DNA of 64,000 nucleotides from Channallabes apus (GCA_030522415.1 CM060124.1:23670454-23734453); one strand, 5' to 3'. Shown: positions 21,676 to 34,546, numbered from the stretch's first letter. The notes: generated from the letters alone by a model not told the origin. Made by a program: numbers and translations.

Positions 21676-22551
21676 CAATTCCATAGTTCAGGACTGGAAC
21701 TTTCTACAAGTCTATCTGAGTCTCCAATAACTACTGCGGAACTTCAGCGGAAAGCCACGCTGGAATCGACGCAGACCGACGCTCACCTGTCCCAGGTAAA
21801 TTCTCGGCGTGAGAATTCTCCTACAACCTCAACCCCGCGTGTTTCTCTGCCCAGGTCCAACACACCAAGGACGCAGCCCGCCCAGTTTTCCTACACCCCG
21901 GCGCCGGGACACCACGGACCCTGGATACAGCAGCGGCGGAAGAAGCACGCCAAGCCCCGGGCGAGGACCTCTCCCCCTCCACCACCACCACCCGTCTTCG
22001 ACATCTCGACCCAAAACCGCTTCGCTCCTCTCCGCGAGACGGCACACGACGTCCTGGTCATCGGAGACTCCATCGTTCGTCACGTGCGTGCTACCACGGC
22101 TAAAGGTAAGGTGCACACACGCTGTTTACCTGGTGCACGTGTTCTTGATGTTGCTGCACAGGTGCCTGCTGCCCTGAGGAGGAACATTGGAGCTGTGGTT
22201 CTTCATGCCGGCACGAACGACACCAGGCTGAGGCAGACGGAGATCCTAAAGAAGGACTTCAGGAGCCTGGTCGAGAAGGTCCGCAGCACATCACCCACAA
22301 CAAGGATCATCGTATCTGGACCGCTTCCCACATTTCAGCGAGGAATCGAGAAGTTCAGTAGATTATTTGCTTTTAATGAATGGTTACAATCTTGGTGTCA
22401 ACAACAGAAATTACGCTTTGTTGATAACTGGAATGTTTTCTGGGAGCGTCCTAGGCTCTATCTACCGATGGCCTACACCCTAGCAGAGCTGGAGCAGCGG
22501 TCCTCTCTGACAACATCTCCAGGACACTATGAACCATCTGACTGGCGGTAA
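21676..22551 (+). CDS. L2 ORF1 protein with SGNH/esterase-like domain
   Basis: Open for 292 codons after a TGA at 21673-21675, but with no ATG in the N-terminal part, so the true start is unresolved (upstream splice, non-AUG start or lost start). Pro-rich, basic N-terminal half (PPPPPPVFD). The C-terminal domain has HDVLVIGDSIVRHV (SGNH block I, with the GDS serine), then AVVLHAGTNDTRL (block III, GTND) and RIIVSGPLP. This is the esterase-type domain known in ORF1 of CR1/L2-group LINEs, thought to act in RNP or membrane handling. The frame stops at TAA 22549-22551, overlapping the ORF2 frame by 10 nt. Confidence 0.72.
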   Translation, partial: QFHSSGLELSTSLSESPITTAELQRKATLESTQTDAHLSQVNSRRENSPTTSTPRVSLPRSNTPRTQPAQFSYTPAPGHHGPWIQQRRKKHAKPRARTSPPPPPPPVFDISTQNRFAPLRETAHDVLVIGDSIVRHVRATTAKGKVHTRCLPGARVLDVAAQVPAALRRNIGAVVLHAGTNDTRLRQTEILKKDFRSLVEKVRSTSPTTRIIVSGPLPTFQRGIEKFSRLFAFNEWLQSWCQQQKLRFVDNWNVFWERPRLYLPMAYTLAELEQRSSLTTSPGHYEPSDWR

Positions 22552-23398
22552 GTCATACTGTAGATTCCAAACATATTAGACACATCACAATTCACCGTAG
22601 TGTTAGACGAACACACATAGCTTGTCCTATAGAAACTGTGTCTGTTCCCCGAATACTGAGAAAAAAGAATAAATTTGTTAAATTTGCCCGAAACAATCTG
22701 ATAACCATAAAACCAGAAAAAGGCAAAATAAGTAGTCAAAATCCACCTCTAAAGTTTGGACTACTCAACATTAGATCCCTTGCGCCTAAAGCACTTATTG
22801 TTAATGAAATTATCTCAGATTATTGCCTTGACGCACTCTGTCTCACTGAAACCTGGCTTAAACCAAATGAATATTTTGATCTGAATGAGTCTACTCCATC
22901 AGGATATTTGTATAAGCACGAGCCCCGTCTAATTGGTCGCGGTGGTGGTGTCGCCACTACCCACAATGATGTACTCACTGTTACCCAGAAAATAAGGCCC
23001 AGGTTTAATTCATTTGAAGTGCTTATCATTAATGTTGCACTAAATGAAATACGTAATAAACCCTTGCTATATTTTACCCTGGCCACCGTGTACAGACCCC
23101 CGGGGCCATATGGCGATTTTCTTAAAGAATTTGGACATCTGCTATCAGACCTATTGGTTAACTCTGACAAAGTGTTGATAGTAGGAGACTTTAACATTCA
23201 TGTAGATGATGCTAACGACGCTTTAGCACTCACATTTATGGATTTACTAAATTCCTTTGGGGTTAAGCAAAATATAATTGGAGCAACTCACCGCTTTAAT
23301 CATACGCTAGATTTAATTATATCCCATGGTATAGATGTCTCTAATATAGAGATCATACCTCAAAGTGATGATATCACAGATCATCACCTCCTGACATA

Positions 23399-25020
23399 CA
23401 GTGGTGTGAAAAACTATTTGCCCCCCTCCTGATTTCTTATTCTTTTGCATGTTTGTCACACAAAATGTTTCTGATCATCAAACACATTTAACTATTAGTC
23501 AAAGATAACACAAGTAAACACAAAATGCAGTTTTTAAATGAGGGGTTTTATTATTTAGGGAGAAAAAAAAATCCAAACCTACATGACCCTGTGTGAAAAA
23601 GTAATTGCCCCCTGAACCTAATAACTGGTTGGGCCACCCTTAGCAGCAATAACTGCAATCAAGCGTTTGCGATAACTTGCAACGAGTCTTTTACAGCGCT
23701 CTGGAGGAATTTTGGCCCACTCATCTTTGCAGAATTGTTGTAATTCAGCTTTATTTGAGTGTTTTCTAGCATGAACCGCCTTTTTAAGGTCATGCCACAA
23801 CATCTCAATAGGATTCAGGTCAGGACTTTGACTAGGTCACTCCAAAGTCTTCATTTTGTTTTTCTTCAGCCATTCAGAGGTGGATTTGCTGGTGTGTTTT
23901 GGGTCATTGTCCTGCTGCAGCACCCAAGATCGCTTCAGCTTGAGTTGACGAATAGATGGCCGTACATTCTCCTTCAGGATTTTTTGGTAGACAGTAGAAT
24001 TCATGGTTCCATCTATCACAGCAAGCCTTCCAGGTCCTGAAGCAGCAAAACAACCCCAGACCATCACACTACCACCACCATATTTTACTGTTGGTATGAT
24101 GTTCTTTTTTTGAAATGCTGTGTTACTTTTACGGCAGATGTAACGGGACACGCACCTTCCAAAAAGTTCAACTTTTGTCTCGTCGGTCCACAAGGTATTT
24201 TCCCAAAAGTCTTGGCAATCATTGAGATGTTTTTTTAGCAAAATTGAGACGAGCCTTAATGTTCTTTTTGCTTAAAAGTGGTTTGCGCCTTGGAAATCTG
24301 CCATGCAGGCCGTTTTTGCCCAGTCTCTTTCTCATGGTGGAGTCGTGAACACTGACCTTAATTGAGGCAAGTGAGGCCTGCAGTTCTTTAGATGTTGTCC
24401 TGGGGTCTTTTGTGGCCTCTCGGATGAGTTGTCTCTGCGCTCTTGGGGTAATTTTGGTCGGCCGGCCACTCCTGGGAAGGTTCACCACTGTTCCATGTTT
24501 TTGCCATTTGTGGATAATGGCTCTCACTGTGGTTCGCTGGAGTCCCAAAGCTTTAGAAATGGCTTTATAACCTTTACCAGACTGATAGATCTCAATTACT
24601 TTTGTTCTCATTTGTTCCTGAATTTCTTTGGATCTTGGCATGATGTCTAGCTTTTGAGGTGCTTTTGGTCTACTTCTCTGTGTCAGGTAGCTCCTATTTA
24701 ATTGATTTCTTGATTGAAACAGGTATGGCAGTAATCAGGCCTGGGGGTGACTACAGAAATTGAACTCAGGTGTGATAAACCACAGTTAAGTTATTTTTTA
24801 ACAAGGGGGGCAATCACTTTTTCACACAGGGCCATGTAGATTTTGAGTTTTTTTTCTCCCTTAATAACGTAAACCTTCATTTAAAAACTGCATTTTGTGT
24901 TCAATTATGTTATCTTTGACTAATAGTTAACGGTTTTTGATGAGCAGAAACATTTAAGTGTGACAAACATGCAAAAGAATAAGAAATCAGGAAGGGGGCA
25001 AATAGTTTTTCACACCACTG
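23399..25020 (-). mobile_element. Tc1 transposon copy B
   Basis: 1,622 bp, with TA on both sides (23397-23398, 25021-25022). Long inverted terminal regions (about 220 bp) hold two direct repeats each of GTGTGAAAAA(C/G)TA(T/A)TTGCC type. It interrupts L2 ORF2 at a Tyr codon. Confidence 0.93.
23618..24641 (-). pseudogene. Tc1 transposase copy B, one frameshift and one stop
   Basis: Same protein as copy D, but 1,024 instead of 1,023 nt: an extra T in the T-run at about 24230-24236 shifts the frame after LNFAKK. In addition, TGG has become TGA near 23836-23840 (in EWPSQS), so the second catalytic half is cut before NPIE. DNA-binding region, LWTDETKVE and QQDNDPKH are otherwise intact. Not functional. 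Confidence 0.88.
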
Positions 25021-27225
25021 TATACTCTACCCGTAGAACAGACTAGCTGTGTCTCCCCACGTTATCAATCTGTTAGAAATATGAATCCCACCACTAAAGA
25101 CAGATTCACAAGTAATCTGCCAGATCTGTCCCAATTTCTTATTAGACCCCTAAATGCAGATGATCTAGATGAAGTGACTAGCAGCATGGGCACTATTTTT
25201 ACCAGTACATTAGACACTGTTGCTCCCATCAGATTAAAAAAAGTCAGAGATAAAACATTTGCACCGTGGTACAACAGTCATACTCGCGCCCTAAAGAGAG
25301 CAACCCGTAACCTCGAGCGAAAATGGAGGAAAACTAAATTAGAAGTTTTTCGAATTGCGTATAAAGACAGTATGTGCAGCTATAGACAGGCTCTAAAAAC
25401 TGCTAGGACCGAGCATCTTAGCCAACTGATAGCAAGAAACCAAAACAATCCCAGGTTCTTATTTAGTACAGTGGCTCGCCTAACAAAACCTAAGATGCCC
25501 GCAGAGAGTATCCCATCACAGTTTAGAAGTGAAGACTTTATGGACTTCTTTAATGAAAAAATCAATAATATCAGGAAGAAAATAATGGAGGTTCAACCTC
25601 TAATAGTATCTCACGATCCAGTTCAGCCTATAGCTTCACATTTAGATTTTCACTGCTTTACAGGTATAGGACAGGAAGAGCTGTATAAACTCATCACCTC
25701 GGCTAAATCAACAACGTGCCTGTTAGACCCAATCCCAACCAGATTTTTAAAAGAAGTGATGCTTATGGTTGGAGAGCCACTCCTAAGCATTATTAATTCT
25801 TCATTACACCTAGGTCACGTCCCTAAACCTTTCAAGTTAGCAGTTATTAAGCCGCTTCTTAAAAAATCTAATTTGGACGCGAATGAAATAAAAAATTACA
25901 GACCGATTTCAAACCTCCCGTTCATATCAAAAATACTAGAAAAAGTAGTATCAGCTCAAATTTGCACATTCTTGCAGGATAACAACATCCTTGAAGAATT
26001 TCAGTCAGGTTTCAGGCCCCATCATAGCACAGAAACTGCACTAGTTAAGATTACAAATGACTTGTTTTTAGCTTCAGACCAAGGCTGCATCTCATTGCTA
26101 GTCCTGCTTGATCTTAGTGCTGCATTCGACACTATAGATCATAATATTCTCATAGATCGCTTACAAAATTATATAGGTATTCAGGGACAGGCATTAAAAT
26201 GGTTTAGATCTTACCTGTCTGATCGCTACCATTTTGTAGATCTAAATGGAGAACCGTCTGGTGTAATGCCAGTGAAATATGGGGTCCCACAAGAGTCAGT
26301 TTTAGGACCTCTGTTGTTCTCAATATACATGCTTCCCCTGGGTAACATCATTAGAAGACATGGGATTAGTTTCCATTGTTATGCTGATGATACCCAATTA
26401 TATATCTCAACTAAACCAGACGAAATACCTAAGTTGTCTAGATTAACTGAGTGTGTCCAGGACATAAAGGATTGGATGACCAATAACTTTCTTTTATTAA
26501 ATTCAGATAAGACAGAGATATTACTTATTGGCCCAAAAACCAGCACACAACAGCTTTCACAATTCAGCTTGCGCTTAGAAGGATGTACTGTTATTACCAG
26601 CTCAGCAGTAAAAGATCTGGGAGTAATATTAGACAGTAACTTGTCTTTTGAAAATCACATTTCAAATATCACAAAAACAGCCTTTTTCCATCTTCGAAAT
26701 ATTGCTAAACTTAGGAACATCTTATCCGTATCTGATGCAGAAAAACTAGTTCATGCATTCATGACCTCCAGACTGGACTATTGTAATGCATTACTACTAG
26801 GTGGTTGCCCTGCATCCTCAATAAACAAGCTTCAGTTAATCCAAAATGCAGCTGCCAGGGTTCTCACTAGATCCAGAAAATATGATCATATAACCCCAAT
26901 ATTATCATCCCTGCACTGGCTACCTGTTCAGTTTAGAATAAATTACAAAATAGTATTACTTGCATACAAGGCCTTAAATGGTTTAGCTCCCACATACCTA
27001 ACCAGTCTTCTGATGCGCTACAATCCACCACGCGCCTTAAGATCACAAAACTCCGGACTTCTGATAGTTCCCAGAATTTCAAAATCTACAAAAGGGGGTA
27101 GGGCTTTTTCATATTTAGCTCCAAAGCTTTGGAATAGCCTTCCAGACAGTGTTCGGGGAGCAGACACGGTTTCTCAGTTCAAAAGTAGACTCAAGACGCA
27201 TCTTTTTAATCTGGCATACACATAA

Positions 27226-28015
27226 CTCATCCCAGTACTCATACTCCAGTACACCTATACCGAATGGCAACTACGCTAATTCTCCCCATCTGTTCTGTAT
27301 TTCTCTACCCATCCCGAGGCATCGGGAGATTTTGCCAGCTTCAGTAGACAAAGGCCGACCGTGCGAGGTTCCTGAGGCATCCAGAGAAGGACCAGCTCCA
27401 GCTGGATTCAGCTTTATGATGGTTGGAGCTACACATGCTGCTCCTGTGCTTCCAGTGATCCAGACCTCATCTGCCCTCTGCACCTACTGACTCGTCCCTA
27501 TGCCGAACTGGTCTTCATGTCAATTTAAATAATTTCTGTCATATTGAATTTTCACCTGCACAACACACAAGATGTTATATCATTTCTATCTGTTATCGCC
27601 CAAATGAGGATGGGTTCCCTGTTGAGTCTGGTTCCTCTCAAGGTTTCTTCCTAATGCCATCTCAGGGAGTTTTTCCTTGCCACCGTCGCCGTCACCCTTG
27701 GCTTGCTCATCAGAGAAATTTCATTCATTCGTCTCACTATTATCTGCACATTTTTCTCACACATCCACTCTTCCAATTATTTTCTTTTCTATAATTATTA
27801 TTATTTGTTTTTATTTATTTATTTTCTATTATAATTTTATTTATTTATTTATTATTTTATATATAATTATTTTATATATAATATATATATAATTTTTTAT
27901 TTTTTTTTTTTTTGTTAAATTTCTTTAATTTTTGTGAAGCTGCTTTGAGACAATGACCATTGTTAAAAGCGCTATATAAATAAAATTGAATTGAATTGAA
28001 TTGAATTGAATTCAA
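27226..28015 (+). other. L2 3' UTR and (GAATT)n tail
   Basis: Contains the conserved block GGTTCCTCTCAAGGTTTCTT, an A/T-rich stretch, then GCTTTGAGACAATG, AGCGCTATATAAAT and the tail. The same 3' end appears reversed at 11954-12343 and 47990-48075; it is the part recognised by the L2 RT. Confidence 0.8.
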
Positions 28016-28391
28016 ATTTCTGACTGCGCCCCTCCCCCCCGGTCTAGAACGGCCCTGCCTCTGACCGTCTTTTGTCTTGTAAATGAGTATTCTCAGTCAC
28101 CTTGCAATCCCCCCAGCGCACACACTCTTTGTTTGTTTGTACTGTAAACTGTAACTGTTTGCTAGGGCACTTGGTTATACACAGTACTTTAATGTATGGA
28201 ACACTTACATAACTTACTGGTTTGGTTTAAATATTGCTTATTACCTTATTCAGCAAAATAAATTCATTATTAACGTATTGAAGTATGGACTATTGTTAAT
28301 AACGTATTGTTAAGGGCAAAAACAGACCCTGCGCTTGTGTTTAGAACTGCTGAACAGCCGTGTTCATAGGTTTAATCAATGATGGATGAAT

Positions 28392-28432
<41 letters not shown>

Positions 28433-30649
28433 CGCGTGTGCGCACTCTCCTGAATTTCTCCGTTGGCTTTAACACGCACACCCATCCCCCCGCCAAATAC
28501 ACACACACAGAGCAATTAACACCATGTCATACTCAGTATTCTCCATTGAGGTTTCTCACCTTCCACTCCTCTAAAGTTTGTCGTTGCTCTTTTGGAGTTC
28601 TTAAAACCCAAAACATTTATTTATACTGAGAAAAAATTATTATGGGTCACATAATCACAAACACAAATACATATACATATGATCAAGTGTTTAACTGTTT
28701 TAATTTGTTTCTATGACAAATATTTATTATTATTATGATTTTCAGCCCAACTCTTTGACTATTTAAAACAAAGTTGTGAGCCATTGTTTGCCCATTGAAG
28801 TTGTTGGTTCAACTAAACGTTTTTTAAATACCCAAACAATCCCCCAAAATTAAAACACGCAAACATGACTTTAACAATTCAATTTATTCTTCCAAAACTA
28901 GTCAAAGTTGAAACAGTAATTTATATAAAACAGCTGAATACATGTTGTCTTTTTGCTTAAAGTTCATTAAACAACCCGGATACACCAGCTGCTTATAAGT
29001 CTCTATCTATAGGTCTTTTATATTAAAATATAAATTTTTCAAATATCAAAACTATTAAACATGGAACAGTTGAAGTCTTTGTTTCCCCCAAAGTACTGAT
29101 TCAGACATTTTGCAGTTCTATGTTCAGAATATACAGTAGACCTGATCAAACATCATTCTAAAGCTGTCGGACTGTGACGTTATCCCTCCTACAGCTCCCT
29201 CAACAGCTTGTTCAGGCTCCTCCAGTCCTGTAGCTCCAAAAGTCCAGCCGTCAGCCGTCTGACCCCCCAATCCTCCACAGCGGAGCTCTGCTTAAAGACA
29301 ATAGGAGAATTTAGTCAAGACAAAGACAAATAAACTTCACAGAACATCTACTTCTAATAAAAATAAAATATATTAATAAACCTATTTACCACAGAGTGTG
29401 TAAAATACTGTTTTGGGAATTCTGGAATGTAAATAATCTGCCTGTGCTAATGTTGACCAGTGAACAGTGTTAGTGTTAACCCTGGTCTGTCTGTATTATC
29501 ATCTGCATTAAATTAACCAAGAATTTACTTAATGCGCTTCTCATACAAATAAGTTAAGCGATATAACACTCGTATATGAGCATTAGTTCATCCCTGAAGC
29601 CAAACTATAACTTACTGAAGCCCCTCATACCTCCCCCCCCCCACACACACACCCCTCCCCTCCCACACACACACACACCTCCCCCCACGCGCACACACAC
29701 ACACCTCCCACCTCACACCCCCCCCCCACGCACACACGTACACATACCTCCCCCCTCCTCCTCCTTAACTGATAAACACTTCAGTGTTTTTATCCAGCTC
29801 GTTAACTAAGCGCTCGCGCTACCGCGGAAAGTCACGGCCAAAGTGTATAAAATATAAACCCGGTTATGAGCGTTACTAGCTCCTGTACAGCTACCCTCAG
29901 TCTGTGTGCCTCATGAACTGTATCACATTATATTACAGTCACAGAAATAACCTGCAGATTAACTCTTACCCAAAGAATAAATAACCGCTGAATTTATCCA
30001 GACAACACGCGGTGAGGTTCTCTCAGTATTTACAGAGAACACAAACACTCTTCATCGGGTAGTGCAGCTCTAATAGGGACATTAATAGTATTTTCGAAGC
30101 TTGAGCATGTTTTTGAGTTAAAGTGGAGTGACGTTGTGAGTTTGTGACACTGACAGTAAGCTGTAATATTAACTCCAGACTTGCTAAACAGATCATTAAG
30201 TTATCTAAAGTCACATCTGACCGCTGCTGGTGCTGCCAGTGATATTTAAAACGGCCAATAAAAAACTAAACTGGGAAATAAACTGTAAACTACCCCAAAC
30301 ACATTTTATAAAATAAAACATCACTTACCGCGAATAGTCTGTTAAGCCGCAATCTTCATCTCTGTTGTTTGGCAGCGTCAGTTCGGCGGGGGTGGAGGCA
30401 GGTTGTTAAAATCACGTGATTGCAACTCAGCGCAGCTGGCTTGTTTTAACTTATTCTTGAGAACGAAACGACATCTAGTGGTGGCACCAGATCAATGAAT
30501 AAATAGGGCTTGAATGGGCGTGTTTACTATGAAATCTTGACACGCCTTTCTGGCAGAAAAGGGAGGGGCGATTACGGCGTGCAAAGGGCATTCACACGCC
30601 ATTCACACGTCAGCCACACAGTCGCGGCTATTTGGTGTGGCTCCCACTG
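28016..30649 (-). mobile_element. Truncated copy 3 of the ~5-kb TA-flanked element
   Basis: The reverse complement matches 33470-36150 of copy 1. The intact terminus is on the right (CACTG at 30645-30649, then TA). It stops at 28016, exactly where the L2 tail ends, in a G-rich tract that corresponds to 36135-36160 of copy 1. It contains the exon candidate (29287-29189), the first-exon region (about 30360-30330, YY1-like motif changed to AAGATTGCGGC) and only about two minisatellite units (29440-29485). Confidence 0.85.
28394..28428. repeat. (TG)n microsatellite
   Basis: About 17 TG units inside copy 3 of the ~5-kb element; a related GT tract is at the matching place in copies 1 and 2. A second CA/C-rich tract lies at 29630-29757. 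Confidence 0.85.
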
Positions 30650-31744
30650 TATATATATATATACAGTATATACACACACACACACACACAGAGTCCTTTC
30701 TCTTATTCAAAAGAGTCCAAGAATATTAACTATGTAACCAGGAAAGTCCCGCTCTGAATCCGACGTCCTCGTTGCAAACGACGTCCCTTTTAAAAGTGGC
30801 GCGATGGTTACCGAAGGATCGGCCCCGCACGCACGCTACCGCTACTGTGTTTTCCCTGGGGCAACAGCTGACGCACCTCAAGACCCAGGAGAGCACTCAA
30901 ACACAAACAAAAAACCCTCCTGCATGACCACAGCAGGAGGAGCGCTTTGAGTCTACCGCAATCATCTAGGATACAATATATGAGCCTCGGTGGGCGTTGC
31001 ACAACTAAAATAAATAACCAAACATGCGTTATGGATATGGATATCCCGCACTCGGGTTTACATAGCATATATCGCTTCTAGCATTAGCATTAGCTTTAAG
31101 CTTTCAGGCTCTGGGTGAGAAAATGGCTGCTGTTACCTAGGCCAACCTCTTTTATTAAAATTGCTTAATTAGCGCTCACAGCGCCCCCGCTGGCCGGGAG
31201 CCCATAAACAGGCTACCGCCTGTTACAATGTGACCTTTCCCCATATAACCTGATCCATCAGGGCATCAAACTTTGTAGAAGTGCACTTAAGGCCAAACAA
31301 AGACTAAGAGATGAAGTGGATAATATGTCACTTTGGGAAATTGAACACTACCTCTGCTGACCTTTAAATTCAGAAAAAGACTTTAAGAGAACTCAGAGTT
31401 GTAAACTCAAAGGCATCATTTTTGCAGTGGTCATGGCGGACTGAAGATAAACCAATATGATGGTGTGAAGTGCCTTAGAGGCACAACAGGACTCATTTTT
31501 ATGCAGATGGCAGCAGTAGCAGCACACTCATATATACATGGTACTGTAAGTGTGAGTTATGGGTCATGATTTCAGTGTGTTTTACTGATGTTTAACAGAG
31601 AACATGGAAACATGGAAGAACAAATCACAACAGCTTTATGAATGTACAGTATGCCAACATATGAATACAAAGTAATCACCTAAAATATGGCATCATTAGA
31701 TTTTAAGTTATAATACTCTTAAGTTGTAAAGTTGTAATTAGTTC

Positions 31745-31746
<2 letters not shown>

Positions 31747-31793
<47 letters not shown>
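31747..31793. repeat. (GA)n microsatellite
   Basis: GA run with one interruption. Confidence 0.9.
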
Positions 31794-32560
31794 TCAAAAC
31801 CATGTTTTTAACAGCATGTTAAAACATATAGTAAAAAAGAAAAAAGGTATTTCTACCAGTACTTTAAAATGTAAAAAAATCCAAAGCACTATTGAATTCT
31901 GGAGCCTGCTTCATCTGAAGGTGCTGATTAATTTTCTATAACAGAGTGAAATATAGTAATGGTCAGTTGACAGAACAAAATACAGTAGAGAACAAATAAT
32001 ATAAACATATTAACAAATAATGAACACATAACAAATAATTAAAACAATAAAAAAAATTTTCTTAAAATGCAGTTCAAATGGATTCAGAGCATGTTCTGCA
32101 TGAGTCATCATGTGGTCCAGATGTGGACCTCGCTGTGTGTTGCTTGGGCATGTGTTTTGTACTGCATGGTATGTAGTGTGTAGTCTGTAGTATTTAGCAT
32201 GCAATGTGGAGCATGTGTTACATTTTCAGTGTATAGTGAAAGGCTTTGAAGGTTATACTTGCTGTTCAGTTATAGAGAATTATTTAGGTGCGTAGCATCT
32301 AGAGTGCTGTGAATAGGCTAGTGTCTGTGTAGTGTAGAATGTAGTTCATGCTTTGTAAAGAGTGTAACATGTTTAGTTAGTTGCTCATTAAGAAGAGATT
32401 TCTGAAATGCTGCATTTTGATACTGTTGCTTTGACTAGTTTTATGTCTGCTAAAGATACTTGTGTCCTCACAGAATGGGCTGTGCTTATTAAATGCAGTT
32501 TAATATGAGTCTTAGCTTAATGAAAATGCTCTCTTTTCTATCGCTCTCTCTCCCACAAAT

Positions 32561-32561
32561 G

Positions 32562-32599
<38 letters not shown>

Positions 32600-32612
32600 C
32601 ACACACACACAC

Positions 32613-32647
<35 letters not shown>
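32561..32647. repeat. (CA)n microsatellite
   Basis: About 40 CA/CG units with a few GCAC interruptions. Confidence 0.9.
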
Positions 32648-32649
<2 letters not shown>

Positions 32650-33699
32650 CAGGCAGTTATTTGACTGGCTTCATGACTCACATTCATTCAGTCTGCCAGT
32701 CTAGCTGCAACATAAACACATACAATTTTTTCCAAAAGACAGAAAGAATATGAAGTGACTTCACAGGATGAAAAGAGACATGCTGTGGCTTTTAAAACAA
32801 TTCACTGTATCCAGGCAACATGAACAGATAAGTACAGATCAGTACAGAGCAAAATGCAATTTTTTTCCTCCCCAATGTGGTGTTAAACAAACCACTAATT
32901 AGCAGCGTAATTAACCAAACTATGCTTGCTGCTTATTTTACAGAACACCACATGGGTATTGTTTTATTCAAGAGGCTTGTGGATTGTAGGATTGTTTTCT
33001 TTCATCATTGCAGAAAAATAGTGGAGTGGAAAGTGCAAATATTTGTTGCAAAATATAACACAGTAAAACGTATCTGCTAAAATGGCACAAGTAAGTGACA
33101 GATATGTGAAATAACATATTAACAAAGTACATATAGGAAATATATTTAGTTACCTTCCACTTCTGGTAGCATAAAATTACAAGTTATTGATATGAAGTTG
33201 CTTTAAAAATAAATACTGAACTATGGAGTCACTAGGGTGCCAATTATTTTTATATTATTCCTGATCAAGAACAAATTTACCTTTTTTTTTTTAAATTTAC
33301 ATTATTTACTGTACGTCTGCTTCTAATTGTTATTTTTCTTCAATATGGTAAAGCAGGAACACAAACACAGCTGAGAGTTGAAACATTTTTAAGGTGTGGT
33401 ATTTAAACTCATAATTCCCTCTTTACTAACCCTGTAACTGTTGGCTGTTTAAGCTCTTCTGTATGTGTACAGTGGGAGCCACGCCAAATAGCCGCGACAG
33501 TGTGGCTGAAGTGTGAATGGCGTGTGAATGGCCTTTGCACGCCGTAGTCCCCCCTCCCTTTTCTGGCCGAAAGGCGTGTCAAGATTTCACAGTAAACACG
33601 CCCATTCAAGCCCAATTTATTCATTTACCTGGTGCCACCACTAGATGGCGCTTCGTTCTCAATAACACGTTAAAACAAGCCAGCTGCGCTGAGTTGCAA

Positions 33700-33790
33700 T
33701 CACGTGATTTTAACAACCCGCCCCCACCCCCGCCGTACTGACGCTGCCAAACTACAGAGATGAAGATGGCGGCTTAACGGACTATTCGTG
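33700..33790 (+). promoter_or_regulatory. Promoter-like first-exon cassette of copy 1
   Basis: CACGTGATT (E-box) at 33701, then AAGATGGCGGC at 33763-33773, which matches the YY1 initiator motif common at TATA-less start sites, then a splice donor ATTCGTG|GTAAGTG at 33790/33791. The short upstream frame at the ATG ends after five codons, so the exon is probably untranslated. The same arrangement is at 51435-51525 in copy 2. Confidence 0.45.
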
Positions 33791-34546
33791 GTAAGTGATG
33801 TTTTATTTTATAAAATGTGTTTGGGGTAGTTTACAGTTTATTTCCCAGTTTAGTTTTTTATTGGCTGTTTTAAATATCACTGGCAGCAGCAGCAGCGGTC
33901 AGATGTGACTTTAGAGAACTTAATGATCTGTTTACCAAGTCTGGAGTTAATATTACAGCTTACTGTCAGTGTCACACACTCACAATGTCACTCCACTTTA
34001 ACTCAAAAACATGCTCAAGCTTCAACAATACTATTAATGTCCCTATTACAAGAGCTGCACTACCCGATGAAGAGTGTTTGTGTTCTCTGTAAATACTGAG
34101 AGAATCTCACCGCGTGTTGTCTGGATAAATTCAGCGCTTATTTATTCTCTGGTTAAGAGTTAATCTGCAGGTTATTTCTGTGACTGTAATATAATGTGAT
34201 GCAGTTGATGAGGGACACAGACTGAGGGGAGCTGTACAGGAGCTAGTAACGCTCATAACCCAGTTTATATTTTATACACTTTGTCCGGGACTTTCCGCGG
34301 TAGCGCGAGCGCTTAGTTAACGAGCTGAATAACAACACAGAAGTGTTTATCAGTTAAGGAGGGGGGAGGTGTGTGTGTGTGTGTGGGGAGGTGTGTGTGT
34401 GTGTGTGAGGGGCTTCAGTAAGTTATAGTTTGGCTTCAGAGATGAACTAATGCTCATATACGAGTGTTATATCGCTTAACTTATTTGTATGAGAAGCGCA
34501 TTAAGTAAATTCCCGGTTAATTTAATGCAGACGATAATACAGACAG

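Larger units (their letters stand above)
22542..27225 (+). pseudogene. L2 ORF2 (endonuclease/RT), disrupted only by Tc1
   Basis: First part 22542-23398 (N-terminal endonuclease): FGLLNIRSLAPKA, LCLTETWLKP, VYRPPGPYGDFL, VLIVGDFNIHVDD and the terminal DDITDHHLLTY. Tc1 copy B then intervenes. The second part, 25023-27225, continues in register: fingers [13 protein letters not shown], palm [29 protein letters not shown], catalytic [10 protein letters not shown], and C-terminal [14 protein letters not shown]. Pieces total 857 + 2,203 = 3,060 nt, exactly 1,020 codons, with no other stop. No ATG lies near the ORF2 start; translation probably depends on ORF1 (reinitiation or frameshift). One oddity is Glu for the usual Gly in GVPQGSVLG. 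Confidence 0.85.
21450..28015 (+). mobile_element. Near-complete L2 LINE interrupted by Tc1 copy B
   Basis: Two overlapping frames (ORF1 with an esterase-like domain, ORF2 with endonuclease and RT), a 3' UTR and a (GAATT)n tail ending at 28015. The 5' boundary is uncertain; 21455-21560 already looks like L2 UTR because it resembles 27420-27490. Without the Tc1 insert the element is about 4.9 kb. Confidence 0.82.
30650..33467. other. Unassigned region, possible solo LTR and microsatellites
   Basis: 30680-31227 is GC-richer and ends CTGTTACA; its minus strand begins TGTAACAGGCGG, as many Gypsy LTRs do, but no partner end or target duplication was found. The rest is A/T-rich with no reading frame of interest. 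Confidence 0.35.

Noticed and set aside
28390..28629. 79-codon frame starting in the TG repeat
   Set aside because: The first part is a translated microsatellite, and the rest is shared with copies 1 and 2 in other frames only as DNA.
30680..31227. Solo LTR
   Set aside because: One plausible end (TGTAACAGGC inverted) but no matching second end or target duplication; left as unassigned.
33905..34099. 64-codon frame conserved between copies 1 and 3 of the ~5-kb element
   Set aside because: In copy 2 it is broken by an early stop, and conservation is expected from the recent age of the copies. It lies in a presumed intron.
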